IMG/VR virus record: IMGVR_UViG_3300044859_002233
Coordinates: 1-21,557 of that record
DNA from: a virus
Length of the DNA: 21,557 nucleotides
Direction: 5' to 3' (one strand)
Of the stretch, positions 21,069 to 21,557 are shown one piece after another. The translations under genes were made by a program, and so were the position numbers. The notes below the pieces were generated by a model. That model did no database searches and had not been told where the DNA came from. It was given only the letters and a program-made list of their open reading frames with translations. The number at the start of each line of letters is the position of its first letter. Position 1 is the stretch's first letter.

Positions 21069-21557
21069 TATTCGCAAGGAGCCATCGTTCAATTGCGTCT
21101 CTTCTGAAGACATGTTGACAGGTCGTGACAGCCGCAGAAACCTCTACAATTGGTTCAAAGCTAATAGGACAATCTGTACCGACTGCCTGTAGAATAATTG
21201 CGCGAAGTGTATGAGGCTTTAGTGTAATTTGAACTGGATTGTGAATCTGAAGATCATTGTTCTCATCGTCCTCCTCCTCATCTTCCTCATCATGAATATG
21301 CTCAGGCTTAAGAATACTTGTAGGAATGGCGTTAAATGTCGCCTTTAAGAGAGTACGAATCTCAATTGCATTCAGTGGCTTTGGTGAGGTTAGTGTCGAT
21401 GTAGGATAGAAATAGGGTGCACCAGTCATAAGAAAGTTGTATGTATCCAGTTGAACAACTGAGAAATAGGTAGAATCACACTTGATATAGAGGTTTGTAA
21501 TTCTCTGAAACGTCTTACCCTCGATTGTTCCAAAAAGGTCGCGAGTATCCTGTAAAC
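21028..21557 (-). CDS. RING/U-box/SP-RING-like protein, 5' part beyond right edge
   Basis: The frame ends at 21028 and has an ATG at 21429, but it stays open upstream to the right edge with no stop. That adds about 42 codons (for example TDLFGTIEGKTFQR-like sequence in which residues such as YIKCDSTYFSVVQL are visible), so the gene is probably cut by the edge and starts outside. After an Asp/Glu-rich stretch (HDEEDEEEDDENND), the C-terminus has TDCPISFEPI, TTCQHVFRRDAIERWLL and TCPVCREEC. This is a RING-type pattern in which Cys3, His4, Cys7 and Cys8 are kept but the partners of the other zinc site are Ser and non-ligands, as in SP-RING or U-box relatives. Such domains are usually E3 ubiquitin or SUMO ligases, with the host as a likely partner. 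Ligase activity is inferred. Confidence 0.75.
   Translation of the reverse strand, partial: LQDTRDLFGTIEGKTFQRITNLYIKCDSTYFSVVQLDTYNFLMTGAPYFYPTSTLTSPKPLNAIEIRTLLKATFNAIPTSILKPEHIHDEEDEEEDDENNDLQIHNPVQITLKPHTLRAIILQAVGTDCPISFEPIVEVSAAVTTCQHVFRRDAIERWLLANTTCPVCREECEVC
21262..21296 (-). repeat. Low-complexity acidic codon run
   Basis: A plus-strand CTC/CTT/CAT trinucleotide-rich stretch encodes, on the minus strand, the Asp/Glu-rich linker of the RING-like protein. It may vary in length between related viruses by slippage. Confidence 0.5.

Noticed and set aside
1-21557. tRNA genes, CRISPR arrays, insertion sequences, introns or inteins
   Set aside because: No cloverleaf, regular spaced repeats, transposase motifs, splice-disrupted frames or intein blocks were seen by eye; a dedicated tRNA scan was not possible.

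Overview
The window looks like a piece of a large double-stranded DNA virus of eukaryotes (Nucleocytoviricota, most likely an Imitervirales/Mimiviridae-like member). The support is: AT-rich DNA; intronless genes packed on both strands with junctions of a few to about 70 bases; small inverted repeats at stop codons, as described for mimivirus mRNA 3' ends; a short AT hexamer at a fixed distance before start codons; no ribosome-binding sites or operon-like runs; and a gene mix of glycosyltransferases (GT), 2-oxoglutarate oxygenases, a PD-(D/E)XK protein and a RING protein. The exact family is inference, because no capsid, polymerase or packaging gene is present.

Layout. 1-242 (-) is the 5' end of an unknown gene cut by the left edge. 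250-18895 is one long glycan-building island. In order it holds a UDP-glucose-dehydrogenase-like enzyme (-), a StrG-like and a prolyl-hydroxylase-like 2OG-Fe(II) oxygenase (+,+), a fucosyltransferase-fold GT and a GT11 (-,-), an exostosin-like GT (+), another GT11 (-), a CmcI-like methyltransferase (-), a GT8-like protein (-), an exostosin-like/GT25 fusion (+), a GT-A-like protein (+), a tandem pair of duplicated GT-like genes (+,+), a three-part methyltransferase-like/GT-D/GT11 fusion (-), a GT23-like fucosyltransferase (-), a HAD phosphatase/nucleotidyltransferase fusion overlapping a 2H-phosphoesterase/GDPD-like fusion (+,+), and an FkbM methyltransferase (-). From 18920 the content changes to a coiled-coil PD-(D/E)XK protein (-), an endonuclease/exonuclease/phosphatase-fold protein (+) and a RING-like protein running off the right edge (-).

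How they fit together. The dehydrogenase and the HAD-nucleotidyltransferase would supply activated sugars or alditol/phospho units. About a dozen GT domains, rich in fucosyltransferase folds (three GT11, two GT23/O-FucT-like), would assemble the chain. Methyltransferases and possibly the oxygenases would decorate it, and the 2H/GDPD protein suggests phosphodiester chemistry. No GDP-fucose synthesis genes are seen here, so that donor would come from elsewhere in the genome or from the host. The product is plausibly the glycan coat of virion fibrils or capsid, but this is inference.

The two strongest unlisted signals are regulatory. A hexamer of the form YTTAAA (or CTAAA-type variants) lies 22-27 nt before almost every start codon, with a mode of 23. 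Small inverted repeats sit at the stop codons of most same-strand junctions, so terminator and next promoter share the same few dozen bases. There is no stretch longer than 300 bases without a gene.
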